Source of the DNA: Variovorax sp. N23
Lineage (GTDB): Bacteria > Pseudomonadota > Gammaproteobacteria > Burkholderiales > Burkholderiaceae_C
DNA: 64,000 bases
Reading direction: 5' to 3'
Assembly (NCBI RefSeq): GCF_025486315.1
Contig: NZ_JAOOPY010000009.1
Span: 1 to 64,000 of the forward strand
In this document: piece after piece, positions 1 to 11,396 of the stretch
Layout of the letters: every line of letters begins with the position of its first letter
How positions within the stretch are numbered: position 1 is the stretch's first letter
The notes under the pieces: generated by a model
The model's database searches: none
The model's input: the letters and a program-made list of their open reading frames with translations, nothing else
What the model was told of the DNA's origin: nothing
Made by a program: the position numbers and the translations under genes

Positions 1-73
1 TGCCATGGTCAACGTGACCGATCGTGCCCACGTTCACGTGCGGCTTGGTGCGGGTGAATTTACCTTTTGCCAT
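1..73 (-). CDS. tuf: Elongation factor Tu, N-terminal fragment
   Basis: EF-Tu delivers aminoacyl-tRNA to the ribosome as a GTPase. Only the first 24 codons are in the window; the gene runs off the left edge. They read MAKGKFTRTKPHVNVGTIGH followed by VDHG, the invariant start of EF-Tu and the beginning of its P-loop. It lies 137 bp downstream of fusA on the same strand, the usual last gene of the str operon. Burkholderiales often carry two tuf copies, so this may be one of two. Confidence 0.95.
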   Translation of the reverse strand, partial: MAKGKFTRTKPHVNVGTIGHVDHG

Positions 74-178
74 TTTCAATCCTTAGAAAGAGCAGTCCCG
101 TGTATTGGTTTTATGTCTGCATCCGATTGCTGGTTCGCCCCGCACGGGAACAGGGCGGCACCGGATCGCAGACAAGAA

Positions 179-199
179 GCGCCGCGCACTGCGCGGCGC
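179..199 (-). terminator. Hairpin between fusA and tuf, possible attenuator
   Basis: Perfect 10-bp inverted repeat (GCGCCGCGCA / TGCGCGGCGC) with a 1-nt centre, about 10 nt after the fusA stop. On the minus strand it is followed by CTTCTTGTCT rather than a clean T-run. It may be a partial terminator or mRNA-stability hairpin in the fusA-tuf gap; this is inferred from sequence only. Confidence 0.4.
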
Positions 200-210
200 C
201 ACATTCCTGA

Positions 211-2310
<2,100 letters not shown>

Positions 2311-2335
2311 GAGTAATTACTCCGTTAACGGATGA

Positions 2336-2367
2336 AAGCCCGCCCACCACACGGTAGGTCGGGCTTC
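2336..2367 (-). terminator. Hairpin between rpsG and fusA, possible attenuator
   Basis: AAGCCCG...CGGGCTT arms enclose a further partly paired CCTACC/GGTGGG stretch. On the minus strand the hairpin is followed by TTCATC, so it would terminate weakly at most. Its place in the 85-bp rpsG-fusA gap suggests partial attenuation or processing. Confidence 0.35.
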
Positions 2368-2395
2368 CAGCCTGTCTGATTGAGGGACGGTTTTC

Positions 2396-2869
2396 TTAGA
2401 AGCGGAAGTGGCTGAAGGCCTTGTTGGCCTCGGCCATGCGGTGCACTTCATCACGCTTCTTCATGGCACCACCACGGCCTTCCGTGGCTTCCATGAGTTC
2501 GTTGGCCAGACGCAGGGCCATCGACTTCTCACCACGCTTGCGGGCGGCTTCCTTGATCCAGCGCATCGACAGTGCCAGACGGCGCACCGGGCGCACTTCG
2601 ACGGGCACCTGGTAGTTCGCGCCACCGACGCGGCGCGACTTCACTTCAACCATCGGCTTGACGTTGTTGATGGCCATGGTGAAGGCTTCCACCGGGTCCT
2701 TGCCCGGGTTCTTCTTCTCGATCTGCTCGAGCGCACCATAGATGATGCGTTCGGCCACGGCCTTCTTGCCGCCTTCCATGATCACGTTCATGAATTTGGA
2801 CAGCTCGACATTGCCGAACTTCGGGTCCGGCAGGATTTCACGTTTGGGGACTTCGCGACGACGTGGCAT
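2396..2869 (-). CDS. rpsG: 30S ribosomal protein S7
   Basis: Primary-binding protein of the 30S head that contacts 16S rRNA helices around the E/P sites. In enterobacteria it is also the translational repressor of the str operon. The 157 residues start [20 protein letters not shown] and carry the conserved core and C-terminal helix. It lies 150 bp after rpsL and 85 bp before fusA, in normal str-operon order. Confidence 0.97.
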   Translation of the reverse strand: MPRRREVPKREILPDPKFGNVELSKFMNVIMEGGKKAVAERIIYGALEQIEKKNPGKDPVEAFTMAINNVKPMVEVKSRRVGGANYQVPVEVRPVRRLALSMRWIKEAARKRGEKSMALRLANELMEATEGRGGAMKKRDEVHRMAEANKAFSHFRF

Positions 2870-3019
2870 GTTACTAACCTCTTTGCTTCAGTTGGCACCG
2901 TTTCCGGTACCGCGAGAGCCAACAAAAACTCTCACTTACTCGACCCGATAGTGGGTCACTTCGTTCGATGTGCCCGCCAAGGCAACCGAACACCGTTGAA
3001 TCGACAAAACGAAGGCCTA

Positions 3020-3397
3020 TTAAGCCTTCTTGGGACGCTTTGCGCCGTACTTGGAACGCGACTGCTTGCGGTCTTTCACGCCTTGCAGGTCGAGCGAGCC
3101 GCGCACGATGTGGTAGCGAACACCGGGCAAGTCCTTGACACGACCGCCACGAACCAGCACGACGCTGTGTTCCTGGAGGTTGTGGCCTTCGCCGCCGATG
3201 TAGGAGATGACTTCGAAACCGTTGGTCAGGCGCACCTTGGCGACCTTACGCAGCGCGGAATTCGGCTTCTTGGGCGTCGTGGTGTAGACGCGGGTGCAGA
3301 CACCGCGACGTTGCGGCGAGTTCTGCATGGCAGGGCTCTTCGAATTGATCTTCTCGACCGTTCGACCCTGACGCACCAGTTGATTGATGGTTGGCAT
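3020..3397 (-). CDS. rpsL: 30S ribosomal protein S12
   Basis: Decoding-centre protein of the 30S subunit and the classical site of streptomycin-resistance mutations. The 125 residues contain [18 protein letters not shown] and, later, the [13 protein letters not shown] loop; both resistance-associated lysine regions are wild type in appearance. It is the first gene of the str operon here. Upstream lies 137 bp of non-coding DNA with a good -10, and then an unrelated gene. Confidence 0.97.
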   Translation of the reverse strand: MPTINQLVRQGRTVEKINSKSPAMQNSPQRRGVCTRVYTTTPKKPNSALRKVAKVRLTNGFEVISYIGGEGHNLQEHSVVLVRGGRVKDLPGVRYHIVRGSLDLQGVKDRKQSRSKYGAKRPKKA

Positions 3398-3497
3398 GAA
3401 TGAATAAGTCCCAAAACACCCCGACCTTGAACCTCATCGTGACATGAGAAGCCGGGAAATGACGAAAACGTGAAACCCTTCGGAAATTTCCGAAAAG

Positions 3498-3515
3498 CCC
3501 GCGAGTATAGCAGTC
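3498..3515 (-). promoter_or_regulatory. Putative str-operon promoter (-10)
   Basis: On the minus strand GCTATACTCG carries a near-consensus -10 (TATACT, bases 3509-3504) about 105 nt before the rpsL start. I see no strong -35 at 17 nt, so this is supported by the -10 and the position only. Confidence 0.4.
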
Positions 3516-3534
3516 CGCCCGAGCCGTTGGCGGT

Positions 3535-4704
3535 TTACTTGATCCAGAGGCGGATGGCGTCCCAGGCGCGGCCCAGGATGCCGGCCTGCTCCACCGGCTC
3601 CAGCACCACCAGCGGCACCTCGGCCACCGGCTCGTCGCCCAGCATGACCTTGAGCGACCCGACGGCCTGGTTCTTCGCAAACGGCGCCACCAGCGGGTCG
3701 GGGCGCGCGACCTGCGTCTTGAGCTTGCTGGCCGAACCGGCCGGCACCGACACGACGATCGCCTCCGGGCGGCCCAGCTTGACGGTGTCGGACTTGCCCT
3801 TCCAGACCGCCGGCGTGGCTGCGGGCTGGTTGGCGTCGAACAGCTTGACCGCGTCGAAGGCGGTGTAGCCCCAGTTCAGCAGCTTCTGCGACTCGTTGGC
3901 GCGCACGTTCTCGCTGGAGGCGCCCAGCACGATCGACAGCAGACGGCGGCCACCGGCCAGGTTCGGAAAGTCACGCTTGGCCGTCACGATCATGCAGTAG
4001 CCGGCGGCGTCGGTGTGGCCGGTCTTGAGGCCGTCGACGGTCGGGTCGCGGAACAGCAGCAGGTTGCGGTTGGTGTCGTTGGTCGACGGCGTGCCCGGGT
4101 AGCGGTACTTCTTGATGGCGTAGTAGTGCACGTACTCCGGAAAGTCGTGCATGAGCCGCGTGGCCAGGATGCTCAGGTCGCGCGCCGTCGTCGTGTGGCC
4201 CGGCACCGTGAGGCCTTCGGGGTTCTTGTAGCTGGTGCCCTTCATGCCGAGCGCCTTGGCCTGCTCGTTCATGAGCTCGACGAAGTGCTCGGCCGTGCCG
4301 CCCACGGCCTCGGCGAGCGCCATGGTGGCGTCGTTGCCCGACTGGACGATCATCCCCTTGATCAGGTCGTCGACCGGCACCTGCATCTTCGGGTCGATGA
4401 ACATGCGCGAGCCCGGCATCTTCCAGGCGCGCACGCTGATGGGCAAGGTCTGGGTCAGGCTGATCTTCTTGGACTTGAGCGCGTCGAAGACCAGGTAGGC
4501 CGACATCAGCTTGGTCAGCGAAGCGGGCTCGACCGGGCTGTCGATGTCCTTCTGCGCCAGCATCTGGTTGGCCGTGACGTCGAGCAGGAGATAGCTGCGT
4601 GCCGCCACTTCGGGAGGCACCGGCACCTGGGCCGCAGCGAGCATGCAGAACGATGCGGCGGCAGCCAGCACCAGCGCGCGGAGCGCGTCAGAGAAACGAT
4701 TCAT
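3535..4704 (-). CDS. D-alanyl-D-alanine carboxypeptidase (PBP5/6 type)
   Basis: Periplasmic serine D,D-carboxypeptidase that removes the terminal D-Ala from peptidoglycan stem peptides. Its 389 residues match DacA/DacC. There is an N-terminal Sec signal (about 1-25). All three active-site motifs are seen: S62-L-T-K65, S122-G-N124 and K227-T-G229. A beta-rich PBP5 C-terminal domain follows, and the tail WDAIRLWIK looks like the amphipathic membrane anchor of this class. It is not co-transcribed with rpsL in any obvious way and is followed after 21 bp (below its start, in the other direction) by a hydrolase gene. Confidence 0.93.
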   Translation of the reverse strand: MNRFSDALRALVLAAAASFCMLAAAQVPVPPEVAARSYLLLDVTANQMLAQKDIDSPVEPASLTKLMSAYLVFDALKSKKISLTQTLPISVRAWKMPGSRMFIDPKMQVPVDDLIKGMIVQSGNDATMALAEAVGGTAEHFVELMNEQAKALGMKGTSYKNPEGLTVPGHTTTARDLSILATRLMHDFPEYVHYYAIKKYRYPGTPSTNDTNRNLLLFRDPTVDGLKTGHTDAAGYCMIVTAKRDFPNLAGGRRLLSIVLGASSENVRANESQKLLNWGYTAFDAVKLFDANQPAATPAVWKGKSDTVKLGRPEAIVVSVPAGSASKLKTQVARPDPLVAPFAKNQAVGSLKVMLGDEPVAEVPLVVLEPVEQAGILGRAWDAIRLWIK

Positions 4705-4725
4705 GGGAATGGGGAAGTCTGGCCA

Positions 4726-5358
4726 TCAGCCCGCGCGCAGATGGCGGGCCACGAGATTTTTCAAGAGCGGCAATTGTCCGTGAAAGAAATGGCCACCCCC
4801 GGGAACGACTGTGACAGGAAGTGACTGCGGGCGGGCCCAATCCATCACCGCCGACAGGGCCACCGTGTCGTCGGCCTCGCCGTGCACGACCAGCGCGCGT
4901 TCGAGCGCGCCCTCGGGCAGCGGCGGCGGCACGACGCGCGCCACGCTGGTCCCCACGAGCACCACCTGCTGCACCTCGCGCGCCGGCCACAGCGCCTGCA
5001 GCGCATTCACCGCCACGAAGCCGCCGAAGGAGAAGCCCGCCACGGCGACCGGCCCGTCCGGCGCGACCTGCGCCAGCACCGCTGCGAAGTCCTCGGTCTC
5101 GCCGCGCCCTTCGTCGTGCACGCCTTCGCTGGCGCCGACGCCGCGGAAGTTGAAGCGCACCGCCGTCCAGCCGCTCGCCACGAAGGCGCGCGCCAGGGTC
5201 TGCACGACCTTGTTGTCCATGGTGCCGCCGAACAGCGGGTGCGGGTGGGCGATCACGGCGACGCCGCGCGATGCGGCGCCGTCAGGCGGCAGGTCGCGCT
5301 GGGCTTCGATGACGCCCGCCGCGCCTTCCAGGCGAAGTTTCTCGGTCTGCGAATTCAT
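4726..5358 (-). CDS. Alpha/beta hydrolase, dienelactone-hydrolase-like small esterase family
   Basis: Cytoplasmic hydrolase of unknown substrate, about 210 residues. The nucleophile elbow reads GFSFGG (Ser in GxSxG). An early HPHPLFGG and the FRGVGASEG loop are typical of the family annotated as alpha/beta hydrolase near carboxypeptidases and ferredoxins. The C-terminal GGGHFFHG gives the catalytic His. I chose the ATG at 5358 (MNSQTEKL), because the longer reading frame upstream overlaps the ferredoxin gene. It probably shares a transcript with the ferredoxin gene, 19 bp upstream. Confidence 0.8.
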   Translation of the reverse strand: MNSQTEKLRLEGAAGVIEAQRDLPPDGAASRGVAVIAHPHPLFGGTMDNKVVQTLARAFVASGWTAVRFNFRGVGASEGVHDEGRGETEDFAAVLAQVAPDGPVAVAGFSFGGFVAVNALQALWPAREVQQVVLVGTSVARVVPPPLPEGALERALVVHGEADDTVALSAVMDWARPQSLPVTVVPGGGHFFHGQLPLLKNLVARHLRAG

Positions 5359-5377
5359 CAGGGATGCAGGGTCGGTT

Positions 5378-5728
5378 TCAGCGACCCACGTCGGGCGGCA
5401 GCAGCAGGCGCTCGACGACCTGGCCGTTCTTGAGGTGCGACTCGACGATCTCGTCGATGTCGTCGGCATCCACGAAGGTGTACCAGACCGCGTCCGGATA
5501 CACGACGGCCACCGGCCCGCCGGCACAGCGATCGAGGCAGCCAGCCTTGTTGACGCGCACCTTGCCGACACCGGCCAGGCCCGCCTCCTTCACCTTCGAC
5601 TTGCAGCGGTCGAAGCCCTCCTGCGCGTTGTGCTTGGCACAGGCGTCTTCACCGTTCTTGCGTTCGTTCAGGCAGAAGAAGATATGGCGCTCGTAGTAGC
5701 CGGGCGTGGAGGTCGTGGAGGAAGGCAT
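5378..5728 (-). CDS. Thioredoxin-like 2Fe-2S ferredoxin
   Basis: 116-residue protein of the (2Fe-2S) ferredoxin family with a thioredoxin fold, the type related to NuoE and Azotobacter FdI/Shethna proteins. The N-terminal HIFFCLNERKNGEDAC and the central AGCLDRCAGGP supply the cluster cysteines. The partner redox enzyme is not evident from the neighbours. It lies between a VanZ gene (upstream) and an alpha/beta hydrolase (downstream), with short gaps that suggest one transcript. Confidence 0.85.
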   Translation of the reverse strand: MPSSTTSTPGYYERHIFFCLNERKNGEDACAKHNAQEGFDRCKSKVKEAGLAGVGKVRVNKAGCLDRCAGGPVAVVYPDAVWYTFVDADDIDEIVESHLKNGQVVERLLLPPDVGR

Positions 5729-5737
5729 CGACCGATT

Positions 5738-6850
5738 CTAGGTTTGGCGCACCCGCCGCGACAGCACCACCAGCACGTAGCCCAGCGCGGCAAAGGGCCA
5801 CAGCCAGCCCAGCCATTGAACCAACCCGTGGAAGCGGATGAAGCGCCCCTGCTCCCAGGTGGCCAGGGTCTGCGCGAAGTAGGCGCTTTCAGGCGCCTGG
5901 TTCAGCAGGCTCAGATGCAGCACCAGCGCCACCAGCAGCAAGGCGGCACAGAGTCGTCGTGGCGCACCGAGCAACAACACGCCCACGACCACCGCCGCGG
6001 CGATACCGACCTGGACCGGCAGGCTCAGCCACGCCCACGCATGCTCCGGCCCCCAACTCAACGCCGCCGACAGCGCGCTGGCCGCGACACCCACCGCCAG
6101 GATCACCGGCATCAGCAAGGCGCGGCGCGCCACCGACCGCGTGACCAGAAAGGCCAGCAGGCAGGGCACCAGCGCGCCCAGCATGACGCACAGGAGTTCG
6201 ACGGCCGGCACCAGCGGCTGCAGTTCGAATTCGCGCAGGGGCATCCAGTCGAGGAAGGGCGTGTCGAGCAGCCACTCGGCGATCGCCGCCTCGAGCCGCT
6301 CGAACACCTGGCCCAGCCCGAAGGTCACCGCCGCCGGAAAGAGCAGGGCCACCGGCCACAGCGCCAGCAGCACCAGGCCGCCGCGCGCATCGTCGACGAA
6401 CCAGTAGGAGCGCGCCCGGCTCCAGTGCGCCACGGCACCGGCGCGCTCCAGGCCGGCGGCCAGCACTGCACCGGCGAAGGCGCCGAGCGCATTCAGGCCG
6501 AGGTCGACGTTCGACGGAATGCGTGCCGGCAGGTAGCTCTGCAGCGTTTCCATCGCGAAAGAGACTGCGCTGCCCGCCAGCCCGGCGCGCAGTATCGCCT
6601 GCCAGCCGCCGGCGTCCGGGCGGGTGCGCAGCACGGCCAGCGCCATGAGAAAACCCAGCGGAACATAGCCCGCCACGTTGATGCCGAAGTCGAACCCGGT
6701 CCAGTACTTGGGCCATGGCGCCCACAGGTACGACCACGGCGCGATGCCCTGGTCGCGCCAGTCGGCGAAAGGGTAGAGGCTCGCGTAGACGATCAGTGCC
6801 GCATAGGCCAGCGCGAGCGGCAGCGCGGCGGACTTGTGCGGCGTGGTCAC
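5738..6850 (-). CDS. VanZ-family membrane protein
   Basis: Integral membrane protein, about 370 residues. The N-terminal 130 residues form a VanZ-like domain (YASLYPFADW, then GINVAGYVPLGFLMA, then ETLQSYLPARIPSNVDLGLN). A second half with several further hydrophobic segments follows. Molecular function is unknown; VanZ homologues have been linked to glycopeptide tolerance, but that need not hold here. The GTG at 6850 gives VTTPHKSAALPL and removes a low-complexity upstream extension. Confidence 0.75.
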   Translation of the reverse strand: MTTPHKSAALPLALAYAALIVYASLYPFADWRDQGIAPWSYLWAPWPKYWTGFDFGINVAGYVPLGFLMALAVLRTRPDAGGWQAILRAGLAGSAVSFAMETLQSYLPARIPSNVDLGLNALGAFAGAVLAAGLERAGAVAHWSRARSYWFVDDARGGLVLLALWPVALLFPAAVTFGLGQVFERLEAAIAEWLLDTPFLDWMPLREFELQPLVPAVELLCVMLGALVPCLLAFLVTRSVARRALLMPVILAVGVAASALSAALSWGPEHAWAWLSLPVQVGIAAAVVVGVLLLGAPRRLCAALLLVALVLHLSLLNQAPESAYFAQTLATWEQGRFIRFHGLVQWLGWLWPFAALGYVLVVLSRRVRQT

Positions 6851-6881
6851 CGGGCGATGAGGACGGTGGGGCCGCGCGGCG

Positions 6882-7310
6882 TCAGAACGGCTTGACCACC
6901 ACCAGCACGACGATGGCCAGCAGCAGCAGCACCGGCAGTTCGTTGAACCAGCGGTACCAGCGATGGCTGCGCCGGTCGGTCCCGGCTGCAAGTTTGCGCA
7001 GGATCACGGCGCAGCCGTGGTGGTAGCCGATCACCACCAGCACCAACGCCAGCTTCGCATGCATCCACCCGTTGCCCGGGCCGCGGCCGATGCCGTAGCC
7101 CATCCACAGCCAGACGCCGAAAACGATCGCCGGAACGGCCAGCAGCGTGGTGAAGCGCAACAGCTTGCGCGCCATGAGCAGCAGGCGTGCCCGCTCGGCC
7201 TCCGAGCCGGGCGGCACCATGGCGAGATTCACGAAGATGCGCGGAAGGTAGAAGAGCCCGGCAAACCAGCTGGCAATGAAGACGATGTGCAGCGATTTGA
7301 TCCAGAGCAT
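6882..7310 (-). CDS. hemJ: HemJ/CopD-family membrane protein, probable protoporphyrinogen IX oxidase
   Basis: 142-residue protein with four hydrophobic segments, starting LWIKSLHIVFIASWFAGLFYLPR. That is the HemJ pattern, with the conserved His at residue 8 and FAGLFYLPR. GNGWMHAKLALV holds the conserved central His/Lys, and NELPVLLLL lies near the end. HemJ oxidises protoporphyrinogen IX to protoporphyrin IX in the penultimate haem step. The gene is adjacent to and divergent from hemB, which supports a haem role. CopD-family members of other function look similar, so the symbol is a strong suggestion only. Confidence 0.75.
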   Translation of the reverse strand: MLWIKSLHIVFIASWFAGLFYLPRIFVNLAMVPPGSEAERARLLLMARKLLRFTTLLAVPAIVFGVWLWMGYGIGRGPGNGWMHAKLALVLVVIGYHHGCAVILRKLAAGTDRRSHRWYRWFNELPVLLLLAIVVLVVVKPF

Positions 7311-7410
7311 GGCGGCAGTTTAGTGGGGCTGAAGAGTCGTCGCTGCACGGCGCATGAGGCGCGCTCTTTTCGTGGAACACCGCGGACGGGCTCCGCCCGG
7401 CCGCAGGTGT

Positions 7411-7470
7411 TGCCCCCGGTAGGGGGTGCGGAGCGCGACACGCAGTGCGCGCGACCTGGGGGCGAGCAAC
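7411..7470. repeat. Dispersed GC-rich intergenic repeat, copy D
   Basis: A CCCCC-n-GGGGG hairpin followed by alternating GCG-rich sequence and a final GGGGG. It has the same general layout as copies near 14,983, 22,687 and 33,258. Such elements are common between genes in Comamonadaceae; no coding potential is visible. Confidence 0.5.
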
Positions 7471-7480
7471 AGTCCCCCCC

Positions 7481-7584
7481 AAAAAAAAGCCCGACGCCAA
7501 GGCGCCGGGCTGGGAAGCCCTTTTGCTGTCACACATCAAGGCACCCGCTCAGGGAGGAAAAGCGGGGAGCGGCAAGCCGCCCAG
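7481..7584 (-). ncRNA. Candidate small RNA with CU-rich loop and intrinsic terminator
   Basis: In the hemJ-hemB gap the minus strand carries a promoter-like pair: TTGATA (7618-7613), a 16-17 nt spacer, then TTAAAT/TAAATT around 7590-7596. About 100 nt later comes an intrinsic terminator: an AGCCCGGCGCC / GGCGTCGGGCT stem at 7488-7511 followed by eight Ts. Between them are a GGCGGC/GCCGCT hairpin and a CCCGCT...AGCGGG hairpin, whose loop reads TTTCCTCCCTG, an anti-Shine-Dalgarno-like stretch. No gene on this strand needs the terminator, which points to an independent short transcript. The family is not recognised. Confidence 0.55.
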
Positions 7585-7701
7585 GTCAGAATTTAACAAA
7601 GCAAAATCAACGTATCAAGCAAATGGTTAACTTTTTCTGACATTTGCGCACTTTGCCCGCCAAGACCGGCGGTCCCCTTCGGCCTGCTCGCCACAACTTG
7701 A

Positions 7702-8763
<1,062 letters not shown>

Positions 8764-8776
8764 AACCGCGGCGCCC

Positions 8777-9913
8777 GTGCGAATTTTCGAGATCACCGGC
8801 TCGCAGGTCGCCGAGCACGACGCCCTGGCGCCCCTGGCCTTGCCCGGCGCCTGCCAGAACGGCTACCTGTGGCTCTCGCTCACGCGGGACGAGTTCCGCG
8901 CGTCGCTCGCCGACGTGCAGGGCATCCTGCAGACGCTGTGCGGCACGCAGCTGGTCGACCTGCATGTGAGCGACCTGCTCAACGACCAGTTGCCCTCGCA
9001 CTACGACTACACCTCGCAGTACGACGTGCTCGTGTTCCGTCGGCTGGCCGCCGCCTCGCACGCCGCCCCCTTGGCCGACGAGACACCGAAGGCCCGCAGC
9101 GGCCCGCCGGTGCTGCGGCGCGTCGACACGCGGCCGGTCGGCTTCGCGGTGTTCGACCGAGTGCTGCTGTCGGTCCATCCGGAAGACGGCGCGGTACGCG
9201 ACGTGTATGCCGCGAAGCTGATGGCCGCCGCGCGCGGCGACCGCACCGACACCACGGCCCCGGCCCTCGACGTGCGCGCCATCAGCGCCCGCGTGCCCAC
9301 CGGGCCGGCCGACCTGATGCTGCGGGTGGTGAACCAGATCGTCGACGCGTACCTGGCGTTGCGGCGCGAACTCACGCGCCAACTCGACCACTGGCAGGCC
9401 GAGCTGATCGATCCACGCAGCCGCTTCACCAACTGGAGCGCGCTGATGGAGGCGCGCCAGTCGCTGCACCACCTCGACGAGATCTGCGAAGACCAGCGCT
9501 CGGCCGTGCAGGACTGGATCGACGCCATGGAAACGCTGCCGACGCCCGAGGCGGCCGCCGAGATTCGCGAGCGCGAGCTCATCATGGTGCGCAGCCGCGA
9601 CGTGCTCGAGCACATCGAACGCGTGGTGCACCACGTGCGCCGGCTCGAGCAGAACGCCGAGGCCGCCGTGCAGATGCACTTCAGCGTGCAAAGCCACCGT
9701 GCCAACGACATCATGCGGGTGCTGACGGTGCTCACCGCCATCTTCCTGCCGCTCAACCTGATCGCCGGCATCTTCGGGATGAACTTCGAGTTCATCCCGC
9801 TGGTGCACACGGCCGCCGGCTTCTGGATCGCGATGGGCGCGATGGGCGGCATCGCGGTGGCGCTGGTCGTGCTGTTCTGGCGCAAGCGCTACCTGGCCCG
9901 CACCGCGCGCTGA
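8777..9913 (+). CDS. CorA-family divalent cation transporter
   Basis: Inner-membrane Mg/Co/Ni-type channel, 378 residues. A large cytoplasmic N-terminal domain is followed by two C-terminal transmembrane helices (about 310-365). The signature GMN is present (IFGMNFEFIP) directly after the first helix. The GTG start at 8777, 13 bp after the hemB stop, matches a two-gene unit with hemB. The CorA/ZntB distinction cannot be made from sequence alone here. A strong bidirectional terminator follows. Confidence 0.88.
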   Translation: MRIFEITGSQVAEHDALAPLALPGACQNGYLWLSLTRDEFRASLADVQGILQTLCGTQLVDLHVSDLLNDQLPSHYDYTSQYDVLVFRRLAAASHAAPLADETPKARSGPPVLRRVDTRPVGFAVFDRVLLSVHPEDGAVRDVYAAKLMAAARGDRTDTTAPALDVRAISARVPTGPADLMLRVVNQIVDAYLALRRELTRQLDHWQAELIDPRSRFTNWSALMEARQSLHHLDEICEDQRSAVQDWIDAMETLPTPEAAAEIRERELIMVRSRDVLEHIERVVHHVRRLEQNAEAAVQMHFSVQSHRANDIMRVLTVLTAIFLPLNLIAGIFGMNFEFIPLVHTAAGFWIAMGAMGGIAVALVVLFWRKRYLARTAR

Positions 9914-9923
9914 GCGCACATGC

Positions 9924-9962
9924 AAAAGGACCGGGCGGTGCGGTGCACCGTCCGGTCCTTTT
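9924..9962. terminator. Bidirectional intrinsic terminator
   Basis: AAAAGGACCGG (9924-9934) pairs with CCGGTCCTTTT (9952-9962), and an inner CGGTGC/GCACCG stem (9936-9941/9945-9950) extends it. A/T runs at both ends let it serve the corA-type gene on plus and the small secreted-protein gene on minus. Confidence 0.85.
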
Positions 9963-10008
9963 GTCGAAGGTCTGGATCAACCACGGCCGCACGCGGCGGC
10001 CGCTGCGA

Positions 10009-10356
10009 TCACAGGCCGGCGCGCCGGGTGGCCAGCGAACCGTTCGTGTACTCGGCAGGCACCGTGCTGTTCACGAAGGACTTGCGGTCCAGGTTCTGGT
10101 TGGCGGCGTTGGCAGCAGCGAGGGCTTCGGCAGCCACGGCTGCACGGCTGGTGGGCGACGGCAGGGCCGGCGCGACCTTCGAGCTACGGTTGATGTTCTG
10201 GTCCGGGGCGTGCGCAGCGGCGACGGCTTCGGCGTCGACCGCGGCACGGCTCTTGACCGACACGACTTGCTGGACGCCGTCGTAGGTTTCAGCGTGGGCG
10301 CCGACGGCGGCGAGCAGGGTCAGGGCAGCAGCAGCGATGATTTGGGTGGTCTTCAT
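10009..10356 (-). CDS. Small secreted alanine-rich protein with two internal repeats
   Basis: 115-residue protein with a Sec signal peptide cut after GAHA (about residue 22). The mature part holds two copies of one unit: SRAAVDAEAVAAAHAPDQNI and, about 40 residues later, SRAAVAAEALAAANAANQNL. Similar short periplasmic proteins are common in Comamonadaceae and are sometimes misnamed helicases; function is unknown. It is divergent from a LysR gene and ends at a bidirectional terminator. Confidence 0.7.
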   Translation of the reverse strand: MKTTQIIAAAALTLLAAVGAHAETYDGVQQVVSVKSRAAVDAEAVAAAHAPDQNINRSSKVAPALPSPTSRAAVAAEALAAANAANQNLDRKSFVNSTVPAEYTNGSLATRRAGL

Positions 10357-10449
10357 TTTCGTTTCCTCGGAGGTTGTTCAGAGATCGTGCCGTCGTCCGG
10401 CCCGTGGGACGAATTCTCGAAGGAAAATGCGACGTAAACTCGCTGAAAA

Positions 10450-10467
10450 ATGAACCATGGTGTTCAT
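10450..10467. promoter_or_regulatory. Candidate LysR operator (inverted repeat)
   Basis: ATGAAC and GTTCAT arms flank CATGGT, giving an 18-bp dyad 13 bp before the LysR start codon, in the gap shared with the secreted-protein gene. The position fits autoregulation; no binding evidence is available. Confidence 0.45.
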
Positions 10468-10479
10468 GAAAACGAAACA

Positions 10480-11385
10480 ATGGACAGCCTCGACCTTCTG
10501 AAGACCTTCCGCGAAGTCGCGACGCTCGGCAGCTTTTCGCGTGCGGCCCAGCGCCTCGACATGTCGAAGGCGACGGTCAGCAAGTACGTCGCCGAACTGG
10601 AAACGCGCTTCGGCGTGCGGCTGCTCAACCGCTCGACGCGCTCGGTGAGCCTCACCGACGCCGGCGCCCTGCTGCTCGAACGCAGCACGCCAGTGATGGA
10701 AATGGTCGCGCTCACGCAGGCCGAGATCCAGGAGCACGCGAGCCGGCCCACCGGCCGCCTGCGCATCTCCGCGCCGCACGGCATGGGCCAGGGCGACCTG
10801 CCCACGCTGCTGGCGCAGTTCCTGGGCTACTACCCCGAGGTCAGCATCAGCCTGCACCTGAGCAACCGCACGGTCGACCTGGCCGAAGAAGCGATCGACG
10901 TCGCCTTGCGCTTCGGGCCCATTACCGACGACAACCTGATCGTGCGCAAGCTGCAGCAGATGCCGCTGGTGGTGTGCGCGTCGCCGATGTACTGGAAGAA
11001 GCACGGCACGCCCGAGCATCCGTCCGACCTGACCGGCCACGACGCCTTGACGCATTCGCGCGTGGGCACGCATCCGCAATGGCGTTTCGATGTGGAGGGC
11101 AAGCCGCTCGACGTCTCGGTGAAGAGCCGCATGGACGCCAGCGAGGCCGGGCCGCTGATCGAGGTGGCCCTGCACGGCTTCGGCGTCCTCTACCTGCCGG
11201 CACTGCTGGTGCAGCCGCACATCGACCGCGGCGAGCTGGTGCCGGTGCTCAAGCCCTATGTGCGCAGCGACATGTGGCTGTCGGCCGCCTACCTGCAGCG
11301 GCGCCACAACAGCGCCGCGCTGAAGGCCTTGCTCGACTTCCTGCAGACCCGCATCGGCCCACGCGCCAAGGGACCGAAGAAGTAG
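10480..11385 (+). CDS. LysR-family transcriptional regulator
   Basis: About 301 residues. The N-terminal winged HTH (MDSLDLLKTFREVATLGSFS through LDMSKATVSKYVAELE) is followed by a periplasmic-binding-like effector domain. The ATG at 10480 is preferred over an in-frame codon 10 residues upstream, because it gives the standard MDxLxxLxxF start. It resembles the CrgA/DsdC-like subgroup that often regulates a divergent gene. The divergent secreted-protein gene is the first candidate target, and the downstream dienelactone hydrolase (convergent) is less likely. Confidence 0.88.
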   Translation: MDSLDLLKTFREVATLGSFSRAAQRLDMSKATVSKYVAELETRFGVRLLNRSTRSVSLTDAGALLLERSTPVMEMVALTQAEIQEHASRPTGRLRISAPHGMGQGDLPTLLAQFLGYYPEVSISLHLSNRTVDLAEEAIDVALRFGPITDDNLIVRKLQQMPLVVCASPMYWKKHGTPEHPSDLTGHDALTHSRVGTHPQWRFDVEGKPLDVSVKSRMDASEAGPLIEVALHGFGVLYLPALLVQPHIDRGELVPVLKPYVRSDMWLSAAYLQRRHNSAALKALLDFLQTRIGPRAKGPKK

Positions 11386-11396
11386 GCAGACGCCAC

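Noticed and set aside
7481..7584. 6S RNA or another known housekeeping RNA
   Set aside because: The candidate transcript is too short and lacks the long paired arms and central bubble of 6S RNA.
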